A stretch of DNA of 64,000 bases from NCBI GenBank assembly GCA_964426875.1, contig CAYRSB010000005.1:1-64000 (forward strand), given 5' to 3'. Numbering within the stretch: the first letter of the stretch is position 1; the number at the start of each line of letters is the position of its first letter. Positions 16,351-25,030 of this stretch are shown here, in pieces. The stretch is from Caldatribacterium sp964426875 (GTDB taxonomy: Bacteria; Atribacterota; Atribacteria; Atribacterales; Caldatribacteriaceae). Made by a program: the position numbers and the translations under genes. The notes under the pieces are model-generated. The model made no database searches and was not told where the DNA came from. It worked only from the letters and a program-made list of their open reading frames with translations.

Positions 16351-16427
16351 ACCCACCACCTCCGGCCTGCTGTGTCCAGAATTTCTCCATAGAAAACACA
16401 ACGACCTCCTATAAACGCCTTTCTTCC

Positions 16428-16433
16428 ATTATA
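16428..16433 (-). promoter_or_regulatory. Extended -10 promoter inside the cluster, before yacL
   Basis: The minus strand reads TGATATAAT, a perfect extended -10 (TGnTATAAT), right after the radA stop at 16441. No good -35 is visible. Transcription would start near 16421 and give yacL-ispD-ispF and downstream genes an internal promoter. Confidence 0.5.
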
Positions 16434-16440
16434 TCAAAAT

Positions 16441-17793
16441 TCAGGAAAGGAAACCCTCGCGTCGGAAAAGCTCGAAAATGTTGGGATAGAAAACGTATTC
16501 TATCCCTTCTCTTCGAGGGGAGACCTTCTGTCCCGCTGCGAGTACGGCCCGTTTTATCCCCACCCGCAGGGATTCTTGCAAACGATGCTCAAGAAGGGGC
16601 ACAGAACGAATTTCTCCCCCCAAGCCTACTTCGCCACAGAACACTGTGTCCTTGCGTACCTCCTTGCCAAGGCGGGAAGAAACAAGGCTCACACAAAGGG
16701 CAAGATCAAGGGCCGTTTCGACAGCGCGTATTCCCCCAGCGATGCTCACGTAAACATCCTGATGAGAGAAGCGAACCCTCGTGGTTTTCTCGATAACGGC
16801 AAGAAGAAGGTGCAGTCGGTTGAGGTCTACCCCAAGGCTTACCCGGCGGGGGAAGTCAAAGTAACTCAGATGCACAAGGGATTGGATCTCTACCACCATC
16901 GCCCTTTTGCCTTCTGCAAGAACCGTCCGAGCCACCCCCACCCGGAGTTCGTTCCCCTCCTCAAGAAAGTATCGGGAAGGATCGGAAACCTCGACAAAAC
17001 CTTCCTCCTGGAGTTCAAGAAGCCCGACTTCTTGCGTGGACCCGAACCGATTCTTCATGCTACGAAGCACACGCAGAGGACGATTGGGGTCTCCCTCAAG
17101 GTAGAGGACAACGTCGACAAGGTGCTCTAAGGTCTTCGGCCCGGCTACAACTCCCTCCTTGGTGACGTGTCCCACAAGGATCAGAGCAATGTTTTTTCTC
17201 TTGGCCATCTCCATGAAACGAATGCTCAAGTCCCTAAGAAGGGCAATGCTTCCCGGAAGGAGGTCACTCTGTGTTCTTCCCAAATTCTGAATGGAATCGA
17301 TGATGACAAGCCGTGGGGACAGGGAGGCAACGACCGAATCCACATCCTCAAAGGCTGAGGTAGAAAGGAGAAAAAGGTGAGGGGTTTTCCGGACTCCCAG
17401 GCGCCGTATACGGAGGTACACCTGAGGGAGGGACTCTTCGCTTGAAACATAGAGAACCTTGTCTTCCCGAAGGGCAATGTTTTCGGCAATCTCCAAGAGC
17501 AGCGTAGATTTCCCAATGCCGGGGTCACCAGAGAGAAGAATTAAGGAACCCTCTACCACTCCCCCACCGAGAACCCGGTCTACCTCTCCGATGCCGGTGA
17601 AAAGGCGGCCCTGTTCCCCAAGGTCTTTCTCTGAAAGGTCAGACAGAGCAACAGGTTTCACTACTCTCTCGACAGGAGAAGAAACCCTCGGCCTCTCCTT
17701 TTCCTCAAAAAAAGTATTCCACCCCCCACACTGGGGACAGCGCCCCATCCAGTTAGGGGTGGAATACCCACACTCTCGACACACGTACCTCAT
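16441..17793 (-). CDS. radA: DNA repair protein RadA
   Basis: The 450-aa protein has an N-terminal zinc finger (CRECGYSTPNWMGRCPQCGG). A RecA-like ATPase domain follows with Walker A GDPGIGKSTLL near residue 90 and the RadA-specific KNRFGSTQEVG. The C-terminus is Lon-protease-like (VSIAGGIRAVETALDLALC, EVGLGGEIRSV). RadA drives branch migration in recombination. It is three bases downstream of clpC, so it is co-transcribed with the CtsR regulon genes. Confidence 0.95.
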   Translation of the reverse strand: MRYVCRECGYSTPNWMGRCPQCGGWNTFFEEKERPRVSSPVERVVKPVALSDLSEKDLGEQGRLFTGIGEVDRVLGGGVVEGSLILLSGDPGIGKSTLLLEIAENIALREDKVLYVSSEESLPQVYLRIRRLGVRKTPHLFLLSTSAFEDVDSVVASLSPRLVIIDSIQNLGRTQSDLLPGSIALLRDLSIRFMEMAKRKNIALILVGHVTKEGVVAGPKTLEHLVDVVLYLEGDPNRPLRVLRSMKNRFGSTQEVGLLELQEEGFVEVSDPSRYFLEEGNELRVGVARTVLAEGKRAMVVEIQSLVHLSYFDFPRRVSLGVDLNRLHLLLAVIEKTTRVRFSHQDVYVSIAGGIRAVETALDLALCVSLVSSRLGKEVRKDTVFCGEVGLGGEIRSVPLLEHRLQESLRVGIKRAVLAAGQKVSPRREGIEYVFYPNIFELFRREGFLS

Positions 17794-17796
17794 GCT

Positions 17797-20256
17797 TTAC
17801 GTTTGCAGGGAGAGCTCGAAAGGAGCAAACTTCGTGAAGGATATCTTTCCATCCTCAAGAGTCACAACGATCCGATCCCCTTCTTTGAAGACCCCCTGGA
17901 GTATAAGGTCAGAGAGAGGGTCTTCAACGAGTCTCTGAATGGCCCGGCGAAGTGGACGGGCTCCAAAGTTCGGGTCATACCCCTCCTTGGCAATAAAAGA
18001 ACGGGCTTCAGGGGTGAGCTCGATTTCCATACTGCGATCTTTGAGACGGGTCTTTGTCTCCCTCATGAGGAGCTCGACAATCTGTTCAATTTCCTTCTGT
18101 TTTAGAGGACGGAAGACGATAATTTCATCCACCCGGTTCAAGAACTCTGGGGTGAATACCCTTTTGACCTCTTCCATGACTCGTTGCTTGATCTCTTGGT
18201 ACGACAAACCTTCTTCTTTCTTTTCCCCAAATCCGATGCCACTCTGAGAAGCGATCATTCGGGCCCCAAGATTTGAGGTCATGATGACGATAGTGTTCTT
18301 GAAGTCTATGATTCGCCCCTGAGCATCGGTGAGACGTCCTTCCTCCATTATCTGGAGGAGGATATTGAAGATCTCGGGATTGGCTTTCTCAATCTCATCA
18401 AAGAGCACCACAGAATAGGGTCGCCGACGGACTTTCTCGGTGAGCTGTCCTCCCTCTTCATAACCTACATATCCCGGAGGAGAACCGATGAGCCGGGAAA
18501 CAGTGAATTTCTCCATGTACTCCGACATATCAAGGGTAATAAGAGCGTCTTCTTTGCCAAAGAGAAACTCTGCCAAAGCCTTGGCCAACTCGGTTTTACC
18601 GACTCCCGAAGGACCAAGGAATATAAAGGAACCGATGGGACGACGAGGGTCTTTGAGACCAGCCCGCGATCGGCGAATGGCCCGGCACACTGCCTTTACC
18701 GCTTCTTCCTGTCCTACGATGCGCTTGTGAATCTCCTCCTCCATACGTACGAGCTTCTCACGTTCCTCCATGGCAAGACGGGAAACTGGAATCCCAGTCC
18801 AGCTTGAGACCACCGCTGCAATGTCTTCCTCGGTAACCAGAGGTCTACAGGCATCCACTTCCTGAAGCCAGGCCTCTCGGCTCTCTCGGTACTTTCGCTT
18901 CAGGCGTTCTTCTTCGTCCCGATACCGCGCTGCTTCTTCAAAATCCTGGTTCCGCACCGCTTTCTCCTTTTGACGGCGGACTTCCTCGATCCGGGACTCT
19001 ATTTCCCTGAGCTCTGGAGGAAGAACGGTAGCCCGTAACCGCACCCGGCTTGCCGCCTCATCCATGACGTCGATGGCCTTGTCCGGGAGGTACCGGTCGG
19101 AGATATACCGCTGGGAAAGCTTTGCCGCTGCTTCCAAAGCTTCATCGGTGATACGTACTTTGTGGTGTTCTTCGTAGCGTTCCCTAATACCCCTGAGAAT
19201 TGCAATGGTGACTTCCACCGAGGGCTCATCAACATATATCGGCTGGAAACGACGCTCCAAGGCTGAGTCTTTCTCTATGTACTTTCGATACTCGGTGATA
19301 GTCGTGGCACCTATGGCCTGAAGCTCTCCTCGAGCAAGGGCGGGTTTCAAGATGTTGGCTGCATCGATGGCACCTTCTGCCGCTCCTGCCCCCACAAGGG
19401 TGTGCACCTCGTCGATGAAAAGGATGACCTCCTTAGTCTGGACGATTTCGGAAATAATTTTTTTGAGACGCTTCTCAAACTCTCCACGGTACTTTGTTCC
19501 GGCAACAACCGCTGCAAGGTCAAGGCTCACTACTCTCTTGCCCTTGAGAACTTCCGGTACTTCTCCCTTCACGATTTTTTGAGCCAGACCTTCGACAATG
19601 GCCGTTTTTCCAACCCCCGGTTCTCCGATGAGCACCGGGTTGTTCTTTGTGCGACGACTGAGAATCTGGACGACCCGCTCGATTTCTTTCTCCCTCCCGA
19701 TCACCGGGTCGAGTTTTTTCTCCATGGCAAGCTGCGTGAGATCCCTGCTGAATTCATCGAGCACAGGGGTTCGGCTTTCCCGATGTGAAGGAGGAGCGTC
19801 GGGAAAACTCTCCTGAGATGAACCCTCGTTGAGGAGTTCATAGAGCCTGCTTCGCACCGCCTCAAGGTCGAGTCCAAGGCGGCGGAGAATCTGTGCACCC
19901 ACTCCCTCTCCTTCCCTGAGGATTCCAAGGAGGATGTGTTCAGTGCCCACGTAATTGTGGCCCATGCGTCTTGTCTCATCGAGGGCGAGTTCCAGTACTC
20001 TCTTTGCCCGAGGGGTAAAGGCTACTTCCCGCGAGCCCTGATACTCTGTTTTGTCCACTATATTTTCGAGTTCACTTCGTACAAGCTCTAAGGTGACGTC
20101 AAAGCTGTCGAGAATCTTCGCTGCCAGTCCTTCCCTTTCCCGCAAAAGACCGAGGAGGAGGTGTTCTGTGCCGATGTGGTTGTGCTTTAAGCGAACTGCC
20201 TCGTCCTGGGCCAGGATGATGACCTTGCGTGCCCGCTCGGTATACCGTTCAAACAT
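17797..20256 (-). CDS. clpC: ClpC AAA+ chaperone, ATPase of the ClpCP protease
   Basis: The 819-aa protein has two N-terminal Clp repeats (HNHIGTEHLLLGLL and HNYVGTEHILLGIL). The first AAA domain has Walker A GEPGVGKT near residue 210 and LFIDEVHTLVGAG. A UVR-like middle domain sits near 420-470, and the second AAA domain has GPSGVGKTE and a C-terminal D2 small domain. It unfolds proteins for ClpP; clpP itself is not in the window. It overlaps the mcsB stop by eight bases and has GGGAGG upstream. In Firmicutes ClpC works with McsB-marked substrates, which is relevant to the divergent McsB here. Confidence 0.96.
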   Translation of the reverse strand: MFERYTERARKVIILAQDEAVRLKHNHIGTEHLLLGLLREREGLAAKILDSFDVTLELVRSELENIVDKTEYQGSREVAFTPRAKRVLELALDETRRMGHNYVGTEHILLGILREGEGVGAQILRRLGLDLEAVRSRLYELLNEGSSQESFPDAPPSHRESRTPVLDEFSRDLTQLAMEKKLDPVIGREKEIERVVQILSRRTKNNPVLIGEPGVGKTAIVEGLAQKIVKGEVPEVLKGKRVVSLDLAAVVAGTKYRGEFEKRLKKIISEIVQTKEVILFIDEVHTLVGAGAAEGAIDAANILKPALARGELQAIGATTITEYRKYIEKDSALERRFQPIYVDEPSVEVTIAILRGIRERYEEHHKVRITDEALEAAAKLSQRYISDRYLPDKAIDVMDEAASRVRLRATVLPPELREIESRIEEVRRQKEKAVRNQDFEEAARYRDEEERLKRKYRESREAWLQEVDACRPLVTEEDIAAVVSSWTGIPVSRLAMEEREKLVRMEEEIHKRIVGQEEAVKAVCRAIRRSRAGLKDPRRPIGSFIFLGPSGVGKTELAKALAEFLFGKEDALITLDMSEYMEKFTVSRLIGSPPGYVGYEEGGQLTEKVRRRPYSVVLFDEIEKANPEIFNILLQIMEEGRLTDAQGRIIDFKNTIVIMTSNLGARMIASQSGIGFGEKKEEGLSYQEIKQRVMEEVKRVFTPEFLNRVDEIIVFRPLKQKEIEQIVELLMRETKTRLKDRSMEIELTPEARSFIAKEGYDPNFGARPLRRAIQRLVEDPLSDLILQGVFKEGDRIVVTLEDGKISFTKFAPFELSLQT

Positions 20257-21223
20257 CGTCTCGTATCCTCCCTAAAGATACTCCTAAAAACTCCAGTATA
20301 TCCTCACACACCCCTCGCAGAGGACTCGCTTTCAAGCTTTCCTGCACCCATCCCCCAATATTCACTGGATTACAACCCCGCCTCTCATCAAATATTCCCT
20401 CTTCCTGCCCGAAACGCAAGAGGGAGAGGAAGTCGAGTACCCTCTTACCTTTTCTATCGCCTTCTTTTTCCAAATCTTTACCGGTTTCTTGCAATTTTTC
20501 AAGGAGAGTCCGACGATGAAGAGACGAAGTCCGGAGAACATCTCTGATGCTCTTTTCCCATTTGGTAACCTTTCTCTCAATCCAGAGCATAGATTCGAAG
20601 ATTTCTCTTTCGGTAATTCCCAGAGTGTACCGGTTGGTAACCTCAAACACATGGGCAATCGGCTCTCTGCTGCCTCCATAGCCCGAGACTACAAACTCCC
20701 GACGCTCCCGAAACCACTGAAGTACATGATCTTCCCCATAGACGATGGATAGAGCCGGAAGATGAAGCCAAAGATACACCCTAAGCCCTGTTCCTGCCCA
20801 ATAAAAGGAGGCAGTAAGATAACCCCACTGTGAGTCGAAGGCATAGTCAAGAGACCTTTCAAGCCACCGATCAAGCCGTCGCAATGTTTCAAAGTCCGAC
20901 CACCGAAGCAGAGACATCCGCTCGGCAAAAAGACGTAGATGGTCCTCACCGTTCACAAGAATTCCCAGTCTTTGCCCTCTCCTCTCTCGAACGAAGAGAA
21001 ATGCCCCATTTCTTTCCTCTTGAAGAGTAAACTTCCAGCCCTTGCCCTTCTTCAGAAGAACCTCGGAGACTCTCCTCTGTACTTCCTCACCCCAAAGGGG
21101 ACGGAAAAAGGGGGAAGAGGGAAAGGGGATGCCTTCCAAGTTCCGGGCGAGGACAACCCTCGCCTTTTCTCTCACTATCCCTAAAAAGGGAAAGCTCTTT
21201 CTCCAAGGCATACACACCTTCAT
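20249..21223 (-). CDS. mcsB: McsB-like protein, phosphagen-kinase fold, possibly inactive as arginine kinase
   Basis: The 324-aa protein aligns by eye with the McsB guanido-kinase domain: ARVVLARNLEGIPFP, ILVNGEDHLRLF, LDYAFDSQWGYLTA, AGTGLRVYLWLHLPAL and TNRYTLGITE. Compared with the Bacillus pattern several active-site positions differ. SSRIR reads KARVV, NEEDH reads NGEDH, the TSCPTNVGTG segment reads TASFYWAGTG with the cysteine replaced by serine, and RGIYGEGSE reads VSGYGGSRE. DHLR and GTGLR remain. It is also shorter than the usual 350-360 aa and lacks a clear C-terminal phosphoarginine-binding segment. Genomic position makes the family assignment firm, but kinase activity is doubtful. 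Confidence 0.85.
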   Translation of the reverse strand: MKVCMPWRKSFPFLGIVREKARVVLARNLEGIPFPSSPFFRPLWGEEVQRRVSEVLLKKGKGWKFTLQEERNGAFLFVRERRGQRLGILVNGEDHLRLFAERMSLLRWSDFETLRRLDRWLERSLDYAFDSQWGYLTASFYWAGTGLRVYLWLHLPALSIVYGEDHVLQWFRERREFVVSGYGGSREPIAHVFEVTNRYTLGITEREIFESMLWIERKVTKWEKSIRDVLRTSSLHRRTLLEKLQETGKDLEKEGDRKGKRVLDFLSLLRFGQEEGIFDERRGCNPVNIGGWVQESLKASPLRGVCEDILEFLGVSLGRIRDDV

Positions 21224-21702
21224 AAGAGGGATTGCAACCTCTCGATGAGCTTCTTCAAGCGTCCCGCCTTTTCATAATTCTCTTCGGCCACACATCGCTC
21301 AAAGTCCTGCAGAGCCCGAGAGAGACTCTCTTGAATCTTCTTTTTCTGAAGAAAACGCCACGGAGCACTACCACGATGGACACAACCTGCCTGCCCGTTC
21401 TTTGCCCATTTCTCGATTTCTCGAGAAAAGGCACTGTAGCAGTAAGGACATCCCAACTGCCCGTTTTCCAGAAAAGAACTCAAAGGAAGAAGACAGAACG
21501 GGCAACGTTTCGCCTTGCGGTAGCTTAAACTACGTTCACTCCGAATATGGCCTCTCTTGAGTTCTTGTTCGAAGAGACGGACTACTGAAACATGGGTCGC
21601 GCATCTGCGGCAAAGGAAAAGCTTATTTTGGGCTTCGGCCTCTCCTTGGGCCAGGTATACCACGATAACAGCCTCGCGATGGCCGCAAAAATCGCACCTC
21701 AT
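21220..21702 (-). CDS. mcsA: McsA, zinc-binding activator of McsB
   Basis: The 160-aa protein has four CxxC motifs in pairs (CDFC with CRRC, then CPFC with CPYC) for zinc binding. Its C-terminal UVR motif is LQDFERCVAEENYEKAGRLK. In Bacillus McsA binds and stimulates McsB and helps target CtsR. It starts directly after the ctsR stop with no gap and overlaps mcsB by four bases. Keeping all four zinc motifs suggests the McsA-McsB complex still has a role even if McsB catalysis is altered. Confidence 0.92.
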   Translation of the reverse strand: MRCDFCGHREAVIVVYLAQGEAEAQNKLFLCRRCATHVSVVRLFEQELKRGHIRSERSLSYRKAKRCPFCLLPLSSFLENGQLGCPYCYSAFSREIEKWAKNGQAGCVHRGSAPWRFLQKKKIQESLSRALQDFERCVAEENYEKAGRLKKLIERLQSLL

Positions 21703-22185
21703 TTACTGCCCCCAACTCAAAATCTGCAAAAGCATTTCTTTCAGAATCCTGGAGCGAAGCTGGTTTCGTTCTATTCCAAGAGGGATGCTGAGATCGTCAA
21801 TCTTTTCCAGGGCTTTGATCATGGCTGCTTTCATGAGAAGTCCTTCTCGATGAGTGATAAAGTTTTCCCGTTCCAGCCAGCTGACGAGGGCCTCTACATC
21901 GCTCTCTCTGAGCTGCCGCTCGTATTCCTCCAGGTAGGCCACAATGGGTTCAATCCGGTCGATAGGAATCCTCTTGATCCGGACATACCCACTGCCTCCT
22001 CTTCGACTCTCTACGATAAATCCCCGGAAGACGCTGAAACGGGTAGCAAGAACATAGTTGATTTGAGAAGGTGCGCAATCGAATTCATTGGCCAGTTTCC
22101 CCCGCTGAATGATGACTACTTGATCAGGGGAGCTCTCGATGAGCCGCATGATGTACCGCTCTATGGTGTCACAGAGGGAGTACAT
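21703..22185 (-). CDS. ctsR: CtsR, repressor of class III stress genes
   Basis: The 160-aa DNA-binding repressor begins MYSLCDTIERYIMRLI. The winged helix-turn-helix has DCAPSQINYVLATRFS and a glycine-rich wing VESRRGGSGYVRIKR, which in Bacillus contacts the operator and senses heat. ATG 22185 has GGAGGGAGAG upstream. A longer frame from 22227 would run through the operator and is rejected. It is the first gene of the ctsR-mcsA-mcsB-clpC unit, so it should repress itself. Confidence 0.94.
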   Translation of the reverse strand: MYSLCDTIERYIMRLIESSPDQVVIIQRGKLANEFDCAPSQINYVLATRFSVFRGFIVESRRGGSGYVRIKRIPIDRIEPIVAYLEEYERQLRESDVEALVSWLERENFITHREGLLMKAAMIKALEKIDDLSIPLGIERNQLRSRILKEMLLQILSWGQ

Positions 22186-22209
22186 CTCTCTCCCTCCTTT
22201 CGCCCCTTC

Positions 22210-22226
22210 TTTGACTATCACTGACA
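22210..22226 (-). promoter_or_regulatory. CtsR operator
   Basis: On the minus strand the 17 bases read TGTCAGT-GAT-AGTCAAA, a tandem heptad repeat matching the known CtsR consensus (RGTCAAA-NAN-RGTCAAA). It covers the predicted transcription start of the ctsR promoter, a position that would block RNA polymerase. Confidence 0.8.
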
Positions 22227-22232
22227 TTTATC

Positions 22233-22260
22233 ATTATATCCATCATATTCTCTTTGTCAA
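22233..22260 (-). promoter_or_regulatory. Consensus sigma-A promoter of ctsR operon
   Basis: Perfect boxes TTGACA (22260-22255) and TATAAT (22238-22233) are separated by 16 bases. The lysS stop codon TGA lies inside the -35 box. No terminator separates lysS from ctsR, so read-through from the greA promoter is also likely. Confidence 0.85.
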
Positions 22261-23729
22261 TCCACCGTCGGACGAAGAAGGGGGAAGAGAATGACTTCCC
22301 GGATAGAAGGAGAGTTAGTAAGGAGCATAACCAAGCGATCGATGCCGATGCCCAGCCCCCCAGTTGGAGGCATTCCGTACTCGAGTGCTTCAATGTAGTC
22401 TTCATCGATAGAGTGGGCCTCAAGATCCCCCGTGGCTCTCTTTCGTGCCTGTGCTTCGAAACGTCGCTGCTGTTCGAAAGGATCGTTGAGCTCACTGTAG
22501 GCATTGCCTATTTCTTCCTTGCCAACGAAAAGCTCAAAGCGCTCTGCCAGCCGAGGGTCATCCTTTTTGGCCTTGGCCAAAGGTGAAATCTCGACCGGAT
22601 AGTCGAGTACAAAGGTGGGATGGATAAGGTCCGGTTGTACAAAACGCTCAAGGAGCTCGTTCACGAATTTTCCCCGATCCCAGTCCTTCCCCAGATCCAT
22701 CCCGGCCTCCCCCATCTTCTTCCGTATGGCTTCAAGCGAGTCTTCAAGAATGTCAATGCCTGTTTTCTCCCGGATGGTGTCTTTAAGAGAGAGGCGACTC
22801 CAAGGAGGAGTAAAATCAATGGTCATGGACTGGTATGTGACGGTATATGTACCAAAGAGACGAAAAACCACTGAAGAGAGGAGTTCCTCGCAAAGGTGCA
22901 TCATGCTCTCGTAGTTTCCATAGGCCTCGTAGAGTTCGAGCATGGTAAACTCGGGATTGTGGCGTATGGAAATTCCCTCGTTCCGGAAATTCCGGTTAAT
23001 CTCGTAAACTTTCTCAAATCCACCCACGACGAGACGCTTCAAGAAAAGCTCAGGAGCGATGCGAAGATAAAGTTCCATTCCCAGGGCATTGTGAAAAGTT
23101 TTAAAGGGACGGGCCAGGGCTCCACCGGGAATAACCTGCATCATCGGAGTTTCCACTTCCATGAAACCTCGCTCATCGAGGAAAGCTCGAATCTCCCGGA
23201 TAAGACGGGAACGAAGAATAAAGATATCTCGTACTTCGGGATTCATGATGAGGTCAAGGTATCGCTTCCGGTAGCGTACCTCCACGTCTTTTAAGCCATG
23301 CCATTTCTCTGGAAGAGGGCGAAGACACTTTCCTAAGAACGCAAAATCCTCCACTAAAACGGTTAACTCTCCGGCATGGGTCCGGAAGACTTCTCCTTCT
23401 ACTCCCAAGAGATCCCCAACGTCTACGATCCTTAAAATGGGGAACCGATTCTCACCAAGGATATCCTTTTTAGCGTATATCTGAATCTTTCCCGTTTGAT
23501 CCTGAAGGTCCGCAAAGAGAGCCTTCCCATGTCTTCGGATGGCCATTATTCTCCCTGCCGTTCGTACCCGAGCTCTACTTGAGGAAAGCACTTCTTCTTG
23601 GGTACGAATTTCGGCCACCGAATGGGTCTTCATAAAGCGACTGTTATATGGTTCCACACCGAGATCCTGAAGTTCCTTGAGCTTTCTGAACTTTTCATTC
23701 GTTTCTATTTCGGCGATTTCTCCCTCCAT
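22257..23729 (-). CDS. lysS: Lysyl-tRNA synthetase, class II
   Basis: The 490-aa enzyme charges tRNA-Lys. An OB-fold anticodon domain covers about residues 50-150 (VRTAGRIMAIRRHGKALFADL). The class II core carries motif 2 (RNEGISIRHNPEFTMLELYEAY) and motif 3 (GGLGIGIDRLVMLLTN). ATG 23729 gives a start close to the family norm, with GGGAGGA about 11 bases upstream. A GTG at 23756 would overlap greA and lacks a ribosome site. It sits eight bases after greA. Confidence 0.95.
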   Translation of the reverse strand: MEGEIAEIETNEKFRKLKELQDLGVEPYNSRFMKTHSVAEIRTQEEVLSSSRARVRTAGRIMAIRRHGKALFADLQDQTGKIQIYAKKDILGENRFPILRIVDVGDLLGVEGEVFRTHAGELTVLVEDFAFLGKCLRPLPEKWHGLKDVEVRYRKRYLDLIMNPEVRDIFILRSRLIREIRAFLDERGFMEVETPMMQVIPGGALARPFKTFHNALGMELYLRIAPELFLKRLVVGGFEKVYEINRNFRNEGISIRHNPEFTMLELYEAYGNYESMMHLCEELLSSVVFRLFGTYTVTYQSMTIDFTPPWSRLSLKDTIREKTGIDILEDSLEAIRKKMGEAGMDLGKDWDRGKFVNELLERFVQPDLIHPTFVLDYPVEISPLAKAKKDDPRLAERFELFVGKEEIGNAYSELNDPFEQQRRFEAQARKRATGDLEAHSIDEDYIEALEYGMPPTGGLGIGIDRLVMLLTNSPSIREVILFPLLRPTVD

Positions 23730-23737
23730 GCGTCTCT

Positions 23738-24241
23738 CTATTCCTCCCTCTTGCACACGTCAACGATGCGGTAACGCACGATTCCTGCCGGGACCTTAAC
23801 CTCCACCATTTCTCCCTTGGTACGCCCGATAAGCGCCTGGGCTAAGGGTGACTCGAAAGAGATCTTACACGCTGAGGGATCGGCCTCTACGGAATCTACA
23901 ATGCGGTATTCCACGACTTTCCCCTGGTTGATGTTCTCAAGAACCACCCTTGCTCCCAGCCGGACACGTTCGGTGTCTTCCGCATACTCCTCGTCACCCA
24001 CAATCTCTGCTCGACGAAGTTTTTCTTCAAGAGTAAGGATACGCCCCTCGATAAAGGCCTGCTCATTTTTTGCCGCCTCGTACTCCGCGTTTTCGCTGAG
24101 GTCGCCAAAAGAGAGGGCATGATTGATTCGGTCGGCAATTTCTTTTCGCTTGACGGTCTTGAGGTACCTCAGCTCTTCCTCGAGCTTTTGATACCCCTCA
24201 CGAGTTAACCGAATCTTCCCATCTTCCTTCTTTTTCTCCAT
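23738..24241 (-). CDS. greA: Transcription elongation factor GreA
   Basis: The 167-aa protein has the antiparallel coiled-coil N-terminal domain (LTREGYQKLEEELRYLK through FIEGRILTLEEKLRRAEI). ALSFGDLSENAEYEAAK holds the acidic tip residues. The FKBP-like C-terminal domain has SPLAQALIGRTKGE. It stimulates RNA cleavage by backtracked RNA polymerase. ATG 24241 lies seven to ten bases after GGAGG; two upstream in-frame starts are possible. It heads the greA-lysS unit. Confidence 0.94.
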   Translation of the reverse strand: MEKKKEDGKIRLTREGYQKLEEELRYLKTVKRKEIADRINHALSFGDLSENAEYEAAKNEQAFIEGRILTLEEKLRRAEIVGDEEYAEDTERVRLGARVVLENINQGKVVEYRIVDSVEADPSACKISFESPLAQALIGRTKGEMVEVKVPAGIVRYRIVDVCKREE

Positions 24242-24286
24242 CACCGCCGCCTCCATTGTTCGAAAACCGTTCACTTTTTCCCAATA

Positions 24287-24315
24287 AGGATATAGAAAGC
24301 TTCCAGAACTGTCAA
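24287..24315 (-). promoter_or_regulatory. Promoter of greA-lysS
   Basis: TTGACA (24315-24310) is followed after 17 bases by TATCCT (24292-24287) on the minus strand. A competing TATATC lies 15 bases from the -35. Transcription would begin about 40 bases before the greA ATG. Confidence 0.6.
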
Positions 24316-25030
24316 GCTCGGAAGGACTCGTCTATAAAAAGACCTCCAGGTAAACTGAGTTGCACTACGACAAGGGGAAGTCAAAATTGACAGGTGCAGG
24401 GACACAGTCAACCCCTTTTCCCGGCGCATTCCTACTCTCAAGGAAAGACGTGACTCTGGAGGGAACGACAGTTGATCTATTTGTTCTTTGATGTAATCCT
24501 GGGATTTGAGCCTCAAGGGATGCCGCCAAAGGAGGCAAGCTTTGTGCCAGTGAAGGCTTTGATGAAGAGCATAAGACCTCTTCCGGGTAAGGGGAGATTC
24601 GACACTCCCACCTCTGCTTGCTACTGTGCCCCTTATTGGACCTACTTTGGCCCAGATTTTTACCTCTGCTAATCTTTGCACTCAGGGTACTCTAAGCTCA
24701 GCTTGGATATTTGCAAGACAAGCCCAGAAAGTGAAGAAATTTTTTGTAAAAAAACAGGGTCTCGTTCACAATACTGGCAGTGCAGTATCCCAAGAATTGA
24801 TGTTGTGAAAGCACGCGCCTCAAAAAAGAGGGTATCCTCCTGGTAAGGAAATGCACTGATGGAGTACATCGCTGTTCTACAGGTACAACTGTTGAGATAC
24901 TACCTCTCTTTCCCCCTCCTTGGAGACGATTGCATCTCCAGGAAGAGGGAATGCCAGGCATCCCCCAAGAGAGCAGAACGAAAAGTGTTGCAATAAAGAG
25001 AGGGTCAGGGAGATTTTGAGACTGGTCTTT
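24316..25030. other. Long gene-free stretch between DUF4919 gene and greA
   Basis: About 700 bases hold no ORF that I can tie to a family on either strand. The longest frames (136 aa on minus, 66 and 60 aa on plus) have no ribosome-binding site or recognisable motif, and the 136-aa one overlaps the greA promoter. No tRNA, riboswitch or repeat is obvious. It may be decayed DNA or a non-coding RNA locus. Confidence 0.45.

Noticed and set aside
24271..24681. 136-aa minus ORF upstream of greA
   Set aside because: It overlaps the greA promoter, lacks a ribosome site and shows no recognisable motif.
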